Assembly: GCF_008831285.2 (NCBI RefSeq) | Contig: NC_045147.1 | Location: forward strand, 16,346,854-16,410,853 | Source: Nymphaea colorata | Taxonomy: Eukaryota > Streptophyta > Magnoliopsida > Nymphaeales > Nymphaeaceae | DNA length: 64,000 nt | Direction of reading: 5' to 3' | Shown: one piece after another, positions 23,901-36,297 of the stretch | Numbering within the stretch: the first letter of the stretch is position 1 | How the letters are laid out: every line of letters begins with the position of its first letter | The notes under the pieces: generated by a model | Databases searched by the model: none | The model's input: only the letters and a program-made list of their open reading frames with translations | Told to the model about the DNA's origin: nothing | Made by a program: the position numbers and the translations under genes

Positions 23901-26371
23901 TTATCTGAAGAAGTTTATTGTCTTTCTCTTGTTGAGTTTCTACTGTTAAGTACATGGTTTAGTTTCCCTGTGGTTCTCCTCTTTTATGAGGTTCTCCAGT
24001 ATTCTCTTCAGGGTGTGCTGTGGTGCCCTTTATTTTTTGCCCTCTTGCAGAAACGTTGCCCTCATTTCAAATTATCTCTTTCATTTTCACTTTATTTTGT
24101 TGACTGTTCAAATGTTCTGAACTACTACTTCTATTGTTGGAAAAAGTAGGATAAAATGGTTTTCAAGCAGGATTTGATTCAACTGACTTGGATCTGTTTA
24201 GGTGGGCTTGTCAAAGATTTCCAGGTGCAGCTTAGTGGTGGAGCCAGAAATTTCTGGCTAAGGGGCAGTAATGGTTTAACTTTTAAATTTTAAGGGGCAC
24301 TGTAAATAAGTAAAAAGTTAGGAAGCTATCAATATCAAATAAAGCAATTTTTGTGGGATGGTGTGGGCAATTGCACACACCAGCCCACACATGCCTCCAC
24401 CACTGGTGCAGCTTGATAGATTGTTTCAATTTCATTTTTTTTCTTTCTATTTTGCTTCTGAACAGGCTCCATATCTGATTAGGTTTCGCTTCTTTCCATA
24501 TTGACTCACTTGGGATGGTGGCTGATCAAATTTGGAATCAGTAGTCATTTTTCAATATGTATGAATCTGGCACTAATTTGTCCACAACGAAATTTCAGTT
24601 GACCACATCCCTACAGTGAGCATTCGTTATATTGACTCTTCAAGCATCTCTCTCTCTCTCTCTCTCCCCCCGCTCCCCCCCCCCCCGTGCACATTCAACA
24701 TGACACCAACTGCATTGTTTTTCCTCCTTCAATGATGAAGAAACAACTTTAGGGGTGGAGTACTTGGTGGCTGGTTAAACTTGCTTTACCTTCATGAACT
24801 TTCACAACAGTGAAACTTTCAGGTGGAATCCCCTTGAACCCTAGAGACTTTCACGTGAGCACATGAAGATTTGACCCTCAAGAGTCAAGATTCTCTTTGT
24901 CCCATTCTTGAATCTTAACTTGACATTTTCATGATGCCTTACTGTGTTTACCATCTTGCCATTTGGATACCTAGAACTCATGTAACTGGTTATCATTGGT
25001 ATCCCTTTTATGCTTCAAAGTTCTTCCCTTGAGATTGTAATGTTGCAATATGAAGTTAATTTAACTAAAGTTTCCACTTTATTACTTTGTTAGGGTGGGC
25101 AATTGGCTGCTGTTAGTTTGGAATCCAGAGTGGCATTGCTCGCTGCCAAAAAGGTAACTGTTAGTGTCCTGCCTCTGTCATTATGTATCTTTTGGTTCTG
25201 TGGTGTGAAGCTGATATTTTTATTTTTTTCTTCTTCAATATGTATGTGAAGCTTTTTCATTGTGATGATATAGGGTTTGGTTTCAGCAGCATCACGATAT
25301 TTTGGCCTACGAAGTATGATGATGTTAATCGGACCATTGTATGTGTTTCCTTTTACCTATCTTCATTTATATGCCTGCTATATAGCCTTTGCTGCAAATG
25401 CACATTTCTGTTGCTATATTGCATATGATGGATCTTGAAGGCCTCTTTGGATAGGCAATGTGGGGCTTACCGATTTGTGTCCGCCTCATAAGTGAATGCT
25501 GGAATTTTTTGTTGATTTATTTAATAAAAGGAACCCTTTGCTAATCCTTCTTGTGGGTCTACTAATGCGGCTAATTCCTCTAGCTTGGATAGTGTCATTA
25601 AATTTTTAAAGATGCGTTTTTCTTAGTGATATGTTTCATTTGAACATATGAAAATGTTCTGTCTTTCTTGCCATTGTGCTGCTTGTTTTTGCTTATTCTG
25701 GAATATACTGGATATTGGTTTGTCCCTTATCTGATAACTGGGCATCAACAGATTTTTACTAAGGCAATGTGCATTTCTGTACTGTGAGGTTTATACCCAG
25801 CATGATTCCAACAAAATGTTCAGAATTTGTTGAATAAACCCTCAACAGCCTGCAATTATTGTTTCTTCGGATCATCCCTCTCCATTACCTTCTTTTTCCT
25901 GTATATGCTCTGCCACTTTTCCATGTCGCCCCATTGACAGCAACGTGTGCAAAAGAATCATATTGCGTACAACACAGTGCAAACAGTTATTGGCTTTCTA
26001 TGAGCTCTTGAATGCTTATGCAAAAGAAAAGCTACATCTTGTTATCCAAATTAACCGTTTTTTTTTTTGGAATTTGTGGAGAAATTATATATACTTAAGT
26101 CCCAAATTGGGCAGGTTATGGGGGACATTTCTGGCAGATATTGTAATCCAAATGATAGGAACAGATTATGCCAGGATACTGCGTGCGGTTTATGCATTTG
26201 CACAGGTATAGGTTGTAATTTTGATCCATGTCTGTATTCTGATCTCGTTAAACACATAAGTGGGTTTGTATAGTATCCCAAAAATTATCAACTCCACTGA
26301 TGTTTGGTTTCCCTTTATTACAGATCCGCCTAACCCGTACTTACGGATGGACAACAGCAATCAGGCAATGA
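19980..26371 (+). CDS. YaaW/UPF0174 (DUF3944-like) family protein, probably plastid-targeted
   Basis: Function unknown. Twelve exons were read: 19980-20081, 20167-20248, 20335-20422, 21246-21407, 21681-21812, 22527-22683, 22788-22826, 22927-23001, 25094-25153, 25274-25338, 26115-26205 and 26324-26371. They total 1,101 nt and close in frame (366 residues). Residues 1 to about 60 are Ser/Arg-rich and poor in acids, like a transit peptide. Blocks then follow the cyanobacterial family: DPELRSVLELATDGEL (65-80), LLESRFFFLAADARATLR (124-141), SYRDVLLDLRKKLRIP (150-165) and LTTGDLEAEIFLHVLQEF (170-187). A hydrophobic stretch (MMMLIGPLLWGTFLADIVIQ) and the ending IRLTRTYGW complete it. E. coli YaaW shares the YR-x-LLD pattern and the length after the N-terminus. 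No upstream in-frame ATG exists. The least certain junction is exon 2/3 (donor AATG|GTGGAT), chosen because it restores the DPEL frame. A MITE sits in the 23002-25093 intron. Confidence 0.85.
20931..20999. repeat. (CT)n(CA)n(TA)n compound microsatellite
   Basis: CT, CA and TA repeats run consecutively for about 69 bases in the third intron of the YaaW-like gene. Confidence 0.95.
21813..22526 (+). other. Intron of the YaaW-like gene
   Basis: A 714-nt AT-rich intron between the exons ending ...LQEFS and starting EEMPRF. I see nothing else in it. Confidence 0.7.
23002..25093 (+). other. Largest intron of the YaaW-like gene, with an inserted MITE
   Basis: A 2.1-kb intron between exons 8 and 9. 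It carries the MITE at 24234-24404 and a short CT/poly-C tract at about 24647-24687. The ORFs in it are short and lack similarity I can recognise. Confidence 0.7.
24234..24404. mobile_element. 171-bp MITE with 12-bp TIRs and perfect 10-bp TSD
   Basis: The element begins AGTGGTGGAGCC and ends GCCTCCACCACT, inverted ends that match at 11 of 12 positions. It is flanked on both sides by the direct repeat GGTGCAGCTT (24224-24233 and 24405-24414). A target-site duplication of 9-10 bp points to a Mutator-like origin, although the TIR is short for that group. It has no coding capacity and lies inside an intron of the YaaW-like gene. The perfect duplication implies a rather recent insertion. Confidence 0.85.
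25339..26114 (+). other. Intron of the YaaW-like gene
   Basis: A 776-nt intron that splits a leucine codon (TT|G) inside the hydrophobic C-terminal segment. It contains no other recognisable feature. Confidence 0.7.
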
Positions 26372-29300
26372 AACATAAATCTGATACTGTTAGGAGGCTT
26401 GCTAATGCCCTTCCAAGAAAAGTGGGGTTGGATTTTATTGTAAAGATTTCCTATCGTGTAGAATTCCTTGTAATTTCTACTTGGAAACAGTTCTTGAAAG
26501 AGCATTGCTTCCTGCCCTGTTTCTTTTCATGTGAGGGAGACTTGGTATAGTACCAATAGTATTTGCCCAAAGTCTCCTGTGATACTGTGACCGATCCACC
26601 AACGAGGATATGCAACCCCATTCTGAGCTGCCATCTTCAATTGCAGCGGAGGTATGATTACATAGCACCGTCGTCTTTTTCCACTTGTCGGTGGGTCAAA
26701 GGCATCTTAAGCTAGAGTCATGTAACCGTCTAACGTCGAGTAATCCTCATACATAATGTAAGCCAATCTGGGAAAAGTGTAGCAGGTCTTGTATTCTCAT
26801 TGCATGAACTGACGTGACATTGTTTATGAACCTCAGTGACAATTCAAAATGGCCTTTGAATAACCAACTTTCCTGATTTATAAATTAGAAATTTTACTTT
26901 TGAACTTAAAGCTTTGAAAACTTTCGTAGTTTCATATTCAAGCTCGTTGGGAGCGACTTAACCCTTCATGGGTCAGGCAGTAATCTAGTTAAGGGTTTGT
27001 CCTGAACCGCGGCTGGGCTGTTTAGAAGGACAGAGCCTTCTCAGGGAGACCAGGAATCCATTCTAGGCATCAACCGAATCCATTCTCAATCCGTTTGGGT
27101 TCAGTTTCGGGTCCTAGACCCATTTGGCTGTAGATCGAGAGCTGGAACCAACCTAGATCGAGCCCCATCTTTGAGTGATGCTCAGCTCAACTACCGAAGC
27201 ATTCCGAGGAACATAATCTGTTGAAGCTTATAGGGAATCTATCCTCCTTCCGCAAGGGCGTATAACAACACAAGAATATGATACAAAATTTTGTTCGACT
27301 AGCATGTTAAAATAGGTCCCATACTTGAATCGATCTTTTGGACTAGGGCCTGTAGTTCAATGGACCTTTGGTTTAATTTCTCTCGGACTGAAGGAAAAAT
27401 CAAGTCCTATTACCATTTAAAGATTACCCATGACTCGATTCCCATTTCAATCTCATGCAATAGCGTAGAGCAGCTAGAGCTGCACGTTTGGATTTCAAAT
27501 GACTTGTGAGATCCAAAATTAATGTTGCTACAGTTCCACCCAAATCCAAAAGTACTCATGCCCCACATGAACCCTTTGAACCCACTTCGTGAGCCAGCCT
27601 TGTGAAATTGAAGTCGATGCATGTTACGAAATGCAGAAATTAGTGATCCGCTATATATTTAGTTGATGCAACTAATATGGATCCAAAATTTTCTGGAAGA
27701 ACTCACTCCAAATCCGTGGATCCATTTCAAATTTTTGGTGTTATGGATAGTTTGGATTATGTATATATCTGCCATATTGATCCCATCTCATGCATAATAA
27801 CGGTGATATTCATTTCAACTTTATGAAAAGGAAAATGATTAGACTTGAAGGAGATTTTCTCCAACCTGCTCCAGGGGACGTTGTGGCATGAGCTGACACC
27901 ATATGGCCCTAAAGCCACTATCTCAATTTGATATTTGTGTCAGTTATCTTGTTTTAGTTCAATTGCCTTGTTTCCTCTCATCAATTTTAAATTCCTTGAT
28001 TCACTGTTTATCTATTTCTCTTCATTTTCAATAGATAGTGTTTGATAAGAACGTCGTATTCTTGAAGCACATATTTTTAAAATACAAAATTTAAACTACC
28101 ATGTTTTTTGTTCCAGAAACCAGATACGACTATGAATGCTGTTTCTAGATTACAATAAACAAATACTGGATATGTACAATTCTGCAATGCTTTCTGCAAT
28201 AAAAACATGCATGGTGTTCTTGAAACATGTATTATAGAAGCATGTGTCGCAAGAATTGCGTGCCTCTCGTAGTTCAATTCTCTTGGGCTTTGCAGTGTAA
28301 TGACATAGGATATGACATGGTCCATTTGGAGAGAAAATACATTGCTGTGTATGGACGCTTCCACTAATAAAGTTACACAAAAATCACGTAGGGGATGGAA
28401 TACTATATACCTTCAAAAGTGACGACGGAAGCTCTCAATATATAATAATTTAACAAGCCCATCATTCCCCCACGTAGGTTTATCATGTTGTCCATAAGAA
28501 AAAGAGTCACCACCACCACCACCACCACGATGACTGCCATCCTTTTCTTGCTTCTCTTCATTAGTCTTCTCTTTATCCTCCGAGTGCCGAGCACTAGATG
28601 CCATGATTATCTGCATGAAGAAAGAGATTTCTGTCAACCTAAAGGCCTAAAAGGGTGTGTCCTAATGGAGATTACTCACCCTTTTACCTGTTCCTTCACG
28701 TATCTTCCTCTTTCTTAGCTCTAAACTTTTCGATCTTTCTTCTTTTTCTTTAAAGCTTTACCTTTATCTTTGCTCCCCTGCTACCTGAGGTGCATTGCAC
28801 GTGCAATCTTGCTGGTGACCTTTTATACAGAAAGGATCCATGTCTTCTGTAGGTGATGCAATGTGTGACGTGATCGTGTGGCCTTCATCCTTCTTGTATA
28901 TAAAATTGGACAAGATATTTGATCCCGAAGATATTGTCCCCCGGTCCAACTCTAGCTTAATTATTTGACATTGTCTTCTTCGACTCAGTTTAATTTCCTC
29001 CCAGCACATTACTGAATTGTCCACTATCATTAGTATTAGTGTGCTCTTGCATGGCAGATCCCAATCTGGCCATACTGTTTTCTGGTTCTGTCACAGTGGC
29101 AGAACTTTACACCTTTCAGAACTTAGCAACGTATCTAGAATATCCGGAATGTTGCATTCATTTTGCTTTAAAGGAGTTCGATTTATTTTCTTGCCTGAAT
29201 GAAATCCATGAACGAATTTTGATGACATTTGAATTGGAAAAGGCTTTATGAGTAAGGATTTTAAGACACGAGTGCACATTTTTAACTGTTACTCTTAAAT

Positions 29301-29604
29301 CCGGATGAACTGAGGTTAATTCCTAATGATTTTAAATCAAGTCAGATCTTAAATTCGAGGCTATCAAATGCCTTCTAAGTGGTTAAAGCTCATTGCAGAT
29401 TTCATATCTTTTGCTCCAGTTAAAATATGAACAAAGAAAAAAAAATGATGATGATTCTCTCTTTTTTAGACGAAGTACCCGAATCATTTTCTTTGTGATC
29501 AACTTAAGCTATGATCAAGTTAAGCTATGGATATTTTAAGGTTGTGTCGGTGCTTTTCCATGCCCCTCTTTCTTCTGCCCTTGCAGCTTAGGGCAATGTT
29601 TTAG

Positions 29605-29900
29605 CGTCGTTTGGTAAATGGAATAAGTTGTGAGTGTCTTTTATGAATTTAGTCGAAAGATTGAGGTAGATTTCATAGACACCTACTTCTAGAGTTTTAT
29701 AAATCTACTTCTAAATTAGTAAAACACTTACTAAATGTTTTAATAGTGTCTTAGGTAAACGAAACAGTTTTATAATTATTTTATGAATATGTGTTTAATT
29801 ATTGAGACAAGTTCGAGAAACACTTATTAAAATGTTTCACAAAATTACCTAAATTATGTGAATATACTCATGTAATAGCTTTTATCATCAAACAACCCTC
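29605..29900. mobile_element. Possible hAT-like MITE, about 300 bp
   Basis: The left end GCGTCGTTTGGTAAATG resembles the reverse complement of the right end (AGGGTTGTTTGATGATA). The interior is AT-rich and non-coding. The ends are imperfect and no target-site duplication is clear. Confidence 0.35.
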
Positions 29901-30285
29901 AAAAACCAGCCATTTACATTCTTAAATGAGAAGGAGTTGAAAAGGATGAACTGTTACGAGTTCCAACATATTAAATTTCAGCCGATGGCTTCTTTTCGAA
30001 ACCTGTCGTAAGTGAACATGTCGTAAGTGAACAGGAATCAGAAAAAACTTTAAAAAGTGAGGCAGTATTTGAAATTATAGTCAAAAGATAAGCTTTCACG
30101 CAAACAACTTAAAGTAAAGTAGCCAAAAAGAAAGTGTGTATGGGGGCGCGACAATGGGAACGTCATGATTCCGAGCCATTCGTGCCTCCAAAATTTTAAA
30201 TACAGAAACGAATATGGTGTCATACTAAAGCCTGACCGCCTCACCATTAAAGCTCCAGCGGTTAACATTCCTCCGGTGAGGCCAG

Positions 30286-30310
30286 GCCGGAGCCGGAGCC
30301 GGAGCCGGAG
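30286..30310. repeat. (CCGGAG)4 hexamer repeat
   Basis: Four consecutive CCGGAG units stand out in AT-rich surroundings. There is no gene around them. Confidence 0.85.
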
Positions 30311-31821
30311 TAATCAACCCCTCCTCTGTAAAGGACGCACTTTCGCTTTCTTCTTTTATGCAGATAACTATGTTCCTGTACAACTTTGGGTTGGGATTGG
30401 TGGCAATCATAATCTCCAACAGCTAATATTTGAAACCTCACTCCGGCGACAAGGGGCAAAGTGCACCGTCATAATAAAAAGGAACTGTTAACGTTACTGC
30501 CAGTGCCAGACATCGTGGCTAATGGCTCTCGCCACGATCGCCGGGGATGGGACATAAGGGCTGTTGTTTAGGTGGGTCGAAGTCGAGGTAGAGCATTTCC
30601 TGTTGGCTTTGAAATTTCCGGCGACGCTAATGTGCAATTGTTACCCCGTTTAAAAAAAAATGACAGGAATCGAAACTAATATGCAATCTACGAAGTGATT
30701 AGATCTTAGATCGGACGGTCTAAAGTAGATTTGGAGTACCACATTTGACAACTAAAATACAAAAGATAATGATAAATAATATTTGGTTTTAATGCTTTTC
30801 TACTAAATACACAAAGATGAAGAGACTTGCTATGTATGTGCATAGAGAGTGAACATATTTTCTCTATTTTATTCATTCATCTTTTTCCCTATCATTAATG
30901 CTAAAGCCATATCAGTTTAAAATTATTAAAATTTGGATTCCATGTATATGTATAAAACCGAATCTTGACTTATAGAATACTTACAAACATAATCGTTAGG
31001 GAAATCCTTCCTTCTTTTTTATCTGTTTTAAGCTTAACTAGTGAATTGGACTTAATGACATTAATTTGATCAATGCCCAGTTTCCAACATCCCTGTCTCA
31101 CCTCAATCAGCGCAATATATAAGGGTTAAAATATAGTGTAAATGTCAAAGTTACTTACTTCACTACATATTTTAAGTAAATATAACATAAAGAACACATT
31201 TAAGACCTTCAATTTATAAAATGGGAATGTATCCGGCAACGACATTATACTTAGGAATACCCCAAATATATCGCATTAATTTGCAATATAACAGTTCACA
31301 TTTCATAAAGAAATTGACATCAATTTAACTGCTACGAATATTTTAAAACTGTGGCGGCATTTGAAAATATACAAATACTGGGCTCATCTTTCGAAATTAT
31401 TCATGAAACGCGGGCACTTGATCTTCTCATAGGAGACTATTGACAAGAGCGATCGAAAAGAGCACCCAAGACAACCATGAGTTAAATTTTTTTTCGAGCC
31501 CATAAAAGCATTAATAAATAGCAGATATTCCAAAGCAGACCCACTTTTCGACCACAAATCGCTCGCGGCTCGTCTAATAAAGTGCTGTCAAAGAATTTTG
31601 TTGAATATGATAACTCCAAAGCTAGCAACAATTTTTTTTTGCTTCTAACATCATATCGATTGCCTCTCCTTTGCCTTATTTTTGACTGCCAAAACCACAC
31701 GGTCCTTCCCTTTTCACACTCTTCTATCGACCTTTTGAGAAGCACGGGGTCCATTTTCCACTCATTCCCCTCCATGGCGTAACAAAGCGATAAGAACTCA
31801 TCATGTCATTTGAGATGTCAT

Positions 31822-31933
<112 letters not shown>

Positions 31934-32448
31934 AGAGAGAGATATCTTATTGGAATACTAATTATAGCAAATCTTAGAAGAACGTCGACGAATCACCAAA
32001 TTGCTTGTCCAAATCATGGCTATCTTTCGCCTTAGCCTTTTAATGCTAGTTCTTTTGTGCATGCCTACCAGCTATTAACAGGGATGAAAGCAAATAGTTC
32101 CTTGTCTAATAGCTGACTCAACCACATTGGCCATAGGCCTTTGGCTTAGAGTAAAGCGTGCTTTTCTGCTATCATGTAATTCTTTCTTCTCTAAAAGAAG
32201 AGATCTTCTAAAAGTATATTTGAACATAGAACCATGTAGTCACGGCTCAGAAAACAATGTTTTTAAGCTTTTCCCTTCTATGTTCTACCAATATGAAGAG
32301 GATTTCTATAAATCATAGTTGATAATCCACTTAGAATGTGTTAATTTGAATCTCTAGGTACGATTTTATATGCTTGAAAATTCAAACGCCTATGAGAGTG
32401 TATTTGCAAGATCTAAGACATAAAGATAAATACTTACGAGTAAGTCTC

Positions 32449-32450
32449 TG

Positions 32451-32488
<38 letters not shown>
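32449..32488. repeat. (CT)n(CA)n microsatellite upstream of BRL2
   Basis: CT repeats followed by CA repeats lie about 180 bp before the chosen BRL2 start codon, in its probable promoter or 5' leader. Confidence 0.9.
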
Positions 32489-32669
32489 GGCCATCGGCCA
32501 TGAACAAGCGCTAGCACGAGAGGGCATGCTTCCACTTTTTCCTTTATCCGGCTGCCACCTTTTCTTCCCTCTCATGTTCATCGATAAAGGGCATCTCTTC
32601 TCTTCTCTGTCATCCTTCACTTCCACGTTCACTTTTCCAGTCTACTCATCTCACCACCTCTCCGTGACA

Positions 32670-35600
32670 ATGGCTCGTTTCTCCAAGAAGCTTTACTTTG
32701 AAATGGTTCTCCTCTGGCTTCTGGCCTTGGCGTCTCTCATTTCATCATCATCGACCTTAGAGTCGAAGAGGGCAGCCTTCCCCAGCACCAGAACCGACGC
32801 GGAGTCGCTCCTCCTCTTCAAGAGCTCCATCAAGCAGGACCCCAACGCCAGTCTCTCCGGCTGGCGCATCGGCCGCGGAGACCCATGCCGCTGGCGAGGC
32901 GTGTCCTGCACCCTCGGCAGGGTCACCGGCCTGGACCTCAGCGGCGCCACCCTCGCCGGCGAGCCCTCCTTGCACTCTCTCTCCACCCTCACCGCCCTCT
33001 CCACCCTCAACCTCTCCCTCAACTCCCTCTCGTTCAATGCCTCCTCCTCCCTCCGCCACCTCCCCCCTTCCCTCCAGCTCCTCGACCTCTCCTTCAACGG
33101 CGTCTACGGCTCCGTCTCCGACGAGTTCGTCCCTGACCACCCGAATCTCGTTGCCCTGAACCTCTCTCACAACAATCTCTCCGGCGTCCTCTCCGGAACT
33201 CTTTTCGGGGGCTCCCTCCAGTTCCTAGATTTGTCGGTGAATAATATTTCCGGCGATTTGAAGTCCCTGTCGATCGGCTCCTGCTACGATCTCTTGGTGT
33301 TCGACCTCTCCAGGAACAGCCTAGCGGGGTCCATCCCGTCCTCGCTGTCGGGCTGCGGCAGTCTGAGGACGTTCAACTTGTCATCCAACCGCTTGGGGGG
33401 AGAGATACCCGCCTGGGTTGGCAATCTGACGGCTCTGGAAAGGCTGGACCTCTCCCGGAACGGTCTCTCCGGCGCCGTCCCTCCCGAGCTCGGCCGTTCT
33501 TGCGCGTCCCTCCTCGAGCTTCGCCTCGCCTTCAACGCCAACGTCTCCGGTTCCCTCCCTGACTCCCTCGCCAACTGCGTCTCCCTCCGCGACGTCGACG
33601 TCTCCAACTGCAACCTGTCCGGAAATTTCCCGAGCGCCCTCCTGGAGAATTTAAATTCCCTGGAGACCCTCGTTGCGAGCAATAATTTCATCACGGGCCC
33701 CTTGCCCAACCTGATTCCCGAAACCCTCAGGCTCCTCGACTTCAGCTCCAACAAGCTCTCCGGCGACGTCCCGCCCGACCTGTGTACGGAGGGGTCCGCT
33801 CTGGAGGATTTTCGGGCGCCGGACAACCTCCTGACGGGAGGGATTCCGCCAAATTTGTCGTTGTGCAGGAGGCTCAAGACCATCGATCTGAGCATCAACT
33901 ACCTCACCGGGGGGATTCCCGCGGAAATCGGGCTGCTTAGCGACCTCGAGCAACTGATGGCGTGGTTCAATGGCCTGGTGGGACCGATACCGCCGGAGAT
34001 CGGAGGCTGCCGGAACCTGAAGAACCTTGTTCTCAACAACAACTTCCTCACGGGTGGGCTTCCGGTCGAGCTCTTCGACTGCACCAACCTCGAGTGGATC
34101 TCACTTACCAGCAACCGAATTTCCGGAACGGTGCCGCCTGAATTCGGCCGGCTTCGGCGTTTGGCTGTGCTCCAGCTAGGGAACAACAGTCTATCCGGCA
34201 GCATACCGACCGAGCTTGGGAACTGCAGCAGCTTGGTCTGGTTGGATCTTAATAGCAATCACCTCTCTGGCGACATTCCCACATACCTTGGCCGGCAACC
34301 AGGGGACGAGACGCTTAGCGGCATCCTCTCCGGCAACACGCTCGCGTTCGTCCGCAACGTCGGTAATTCCTGCAAGGGCGTCGGAGGGCTGCTGGAGTTC
34401 GCGGGCATCCGACCAGAGCGACTGCTCCAAGTGCCGACGCTCAAGACGTGCGACTTCACGCGGTTGTATTCCGGCGCAGCACTCAGCGGCTGGACCCGCT
34501 ACCGAACATTGGTGTACCTGGACCTTTCCTATAACGACCTCCATGGCCGGATTCCGCCAGAATTCGGGCAAATGGCGGTGCTGCAGGTCCTCGACCTCTC
34601 ACATAACAAACTCAGCGGCGAGATCCCGGAGTCGCTCGGCAACCTCTACAACCTCGGCGCCTTCGACGCGTCGCACAACCGGCTGGAGGGACGGATTCCG
34701 GAGTCGTTCTCGAACTTGACCTTCCTGGTGGTGATCGACCTGTCGAACAACGCGCTCACCGGTCCGATCCCGGCTCGCGGCCAGCTGACCACTCTCCCTG
34801 CGTCGCAGTACGCCAATAACCGAGGCCTGTGCGGCGTGCCGCTGCCGCCGTGCCAGGCAGAGGAGACGGGCTCCCAACCGAGTCCGGCCAGCAGCTCCGT
34901 CGCGACCCGGCGTGCTTCCGCAGGACCGTGGGCCAACAGCATGGTGCTGGGCATCCTGGTGTCGCTGGCCTTTGTGTGCGTGCTGATTGTGTGGGCCATA
35001 GCTGTTCGCTTCAGGCAGGCAGAGCGTGACAATGCGGCGATCCTCAGCAGCCTGCAGGCGTCGTACCCGACGACGTGGAAGTTGGGGAAGGAGAAGGAGC
35101 CGCTGAGCATCAACGTCGCCACCTTCCAGCGCCCCCTGAGGAAGCTCACCTTCTCGCAGCTTGTCGAGGCCACCAACGGCTTCTCGGCCGGCAGCCTCAT
35201 CGGCACCGGCGGGTTCGGGGAGGTGTTCCGCGCCACCCTCAAGGACGGCTCGCGCGTCGCCATCAAGAAGCTCATCAGGCTGAGCTGCCAGGGGGACCGA
35301 GAGTTCATGGCAGAGATGGAGACGCTGGGCAAGATCAAGCACCAGAACCTCGTGCCCCTGTTGGGCTACTGCAAGGTTGGCGAGGAGCGGCTCCTCGTGT
35401 ACGAATACATGGAATTCGGCAGCCTAGAAGACATGATCCACGGCAGCTACGACGGGGGGAACGAAGACGTCGACGACTCCAAGAAGCAGCAGCTGCTCAC
35501 CTGGGCCACGAGGAAGAAGGTGGCGAAGGGCGCCGCGAAGGGTCTCGCTTTCCTGCACCACAACTGCATTCCCCACATAATCCACCGGGACATGAAGTCC

Positions 35601-36080
35601 AGCAACGTGCTGCTCGGGACCGGAATGGAGGCGAGGGTGTCGGACTTCGGCATGGCGCGGCTGATAAGCGCGCTCGACACGCACCTGAGCGTCAGCACGC
35701 TGGCCGGAACTCCGGGGTACGTGCCCCCGGAGTACTACCAGAGCTTCCGGTGCACGGCGAAGGGTGATGTCTACTCGTTCGGGGTGGTGATGCTGGAGAT
35801 CGTGACGGGGAGGAGGCCTACGGATAAGGAGGAGTTCGGGGACTCCAACCTGGTAGGTTGGGTGAAGGGGATGAGGGGGGAGGGGAGGGAGATGGAGGTG
35901 ATGGATCCGGAGTTGGTGGTAGCCATGGAGTCTAAGGGGGAAGGCTACAAGGAGGAGCTGCTGCAGTTTCTAGACATAAGTCTGAAGTGTGTGGAAGACT
36001 TTCCCTCCAGGAGGCCTAACATGTTGGACGTCGTCGCCATGCTGAGGGAGCTTTCCCTTGATGCCAATGAAGAAGCCTAA
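32670..36080 (+). CDS. BRL2: BRI1-like 2 / VASCULAR HIGHWAY 1 LRR receptor kinase
   Basis: Plasma-membrane leucine-rich-repeat receptor kinase of the BRI1 family; Arabidopsis BRL2/VH1 acts in provascular and vein patterning and, unlike BRL1/BRL3, is not reported to bind brassinolide. This is a single exon of 1,136 residues (Arabidopsis BRL2 is about 1,143). It has a signal peptide (about 1-29), an N-terminal Cys pair (C73, C80), a long LRR array, and an island domain at about 556-604 ([27 protein letters not shown]). A second Cys pair (C721, C728) precedes the TM segment at about 758-779. The kinase has a glycine loop GTGGFGEV (845-852), VAIKK (Lys 866), HRDMKSSN (Asp 974), DFG (992-994) and an intact activation segment [16 protein letters not shown], so it should be active. 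ATG 32670 is chosen because the signal peptide starts there; an in-frame ATG at 32526 would add 48 residues. The coding region is much more GC-rich than its flanks. Confidence 0.97.
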   Translation: MARFSKKLYFEMVLLWLLALASLISSSSTLESKRAAFPSTRTDAESLLLFKSSIKQDPNASLSGWRIGRGDPCRWRGVSCTLGRVTGLDLSGATLAGEPSLHSLSTLTALSTLNLSLNSLSFNASSSLRHLPPSLQLLDLSFNGVYGSVSDEFVPDHPNLVALNLSHNNLSGVLSGTLFGGSLQFLDLSVNNISGDLKSLSIGSCYDLLVFDLSRNSLAGSIPSSLSGCGSLRTFNLSSNRLGGEIPAWVGNLTALERLDLSRNGLSGAVPPELGRSCASLLELRLAFNANVSGSLPDSLANCVSLRDVDVSNCNLSGNFPSALLENLNSLETLVASNNFITGPLPNLIPETLRLLDFSSNKLSGDVPPDLCTEGSALEDFRAPDNLLTGGIPPNLSLCRRLKTIDLSINYLTGGIPAEIGLLSDLEQLMAWFNGLVGPIPPEIGGCRNLKNLVLNNNFLTGGLPVELFDCTNLEWISLTSNRISGTVPPEFGRLRRLAVLQLGNNSLSGSIPTELGNCSSLVWLDLNSNHLSGDIPTYLGRQPGDETLSGILSGNTLAFVRNVGNSCKGVGGLLEFAGIRPERLLQVPTLKTCDFTRLYSGAALSGWTRYRTLVYLDLSYNDLHGRIPPEFGQMAVLQVLDLSHNKLSGEIPESLGNLYNLGAFDASHNRLEGRIPESFSNLTFLVVIDLSNNALTGPIPARGQLTTLPASQYANNRGLCGVPLPPCQAEETGSQPSPASSSVATRRASAGPWANSMVLGILVSLAFVCVLIVWAIAVRFRQAERDNAAILSSLQASYPTTWKLGKEKEPLSINVATFQRPLRKLTFSQLVEATNGFSAGSLIGTGGFGEVFRATLKDGSRVAIKKLIRLSCQGDREFMAEMETLGKIKHQNLVPLLGYCKVGEERLLVYEYMEFGSLEDMIHGSYDGGNEDVDDSKKQQLLTWATRKKVAKGAAKGLAFLHHNCIPHIIHRDMKSSNVLLGTGMEARVSDFGMARLISALDTHLSVSTLAGTPGYVPPEYYQSFRCTAKGDVYSFGVVMLEIVTGRRPTDKEEFGDSNLVGWVKGMRGEGREMEVMDPELVVAMESKGEGYKEELLQFLDISLKCVEDFPSRRPNMLDVVAMLRELSLDANEEA

Positions 36081-36221
36081 GACCAAAGATTCTCTCCCTC
36101 TGGCCCTTTGTTAGATGCAAATTACATTCTTTTTCCTGTTATGTAATGGAGTAAAATGTGAAGATGGAAATCATAGTGCACCTCGTTCTTTTTTCGTCTT
36201 GATCTTACAAGTGCTTTGTAA

Positions 36222-36297
36222 AATAAAGATGCATATGATAGGTAAATGGAAGCACGTTGCTCGGTGGTGATAATTCGGCATTGGATTTTCCAATAAA
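36222..36297 (+). promoter_or_regulatory. Candidate polyadenylation signals of BRL2
   Basis: Two AATAAA hexamers lie 142 and 212 bp past the stop codon (36222-36227 and 36292-36297), a normal distance for a plant 3' end. Confidence 0.5.

Noticed and set aside
32757-35698. Long antisense and off-frame ORFs within BRL2 (up to about 250 codons)
   Set aside because: They are by-products of high GC in the kinase gene; they lack domains and overlap a clearly coding frame.
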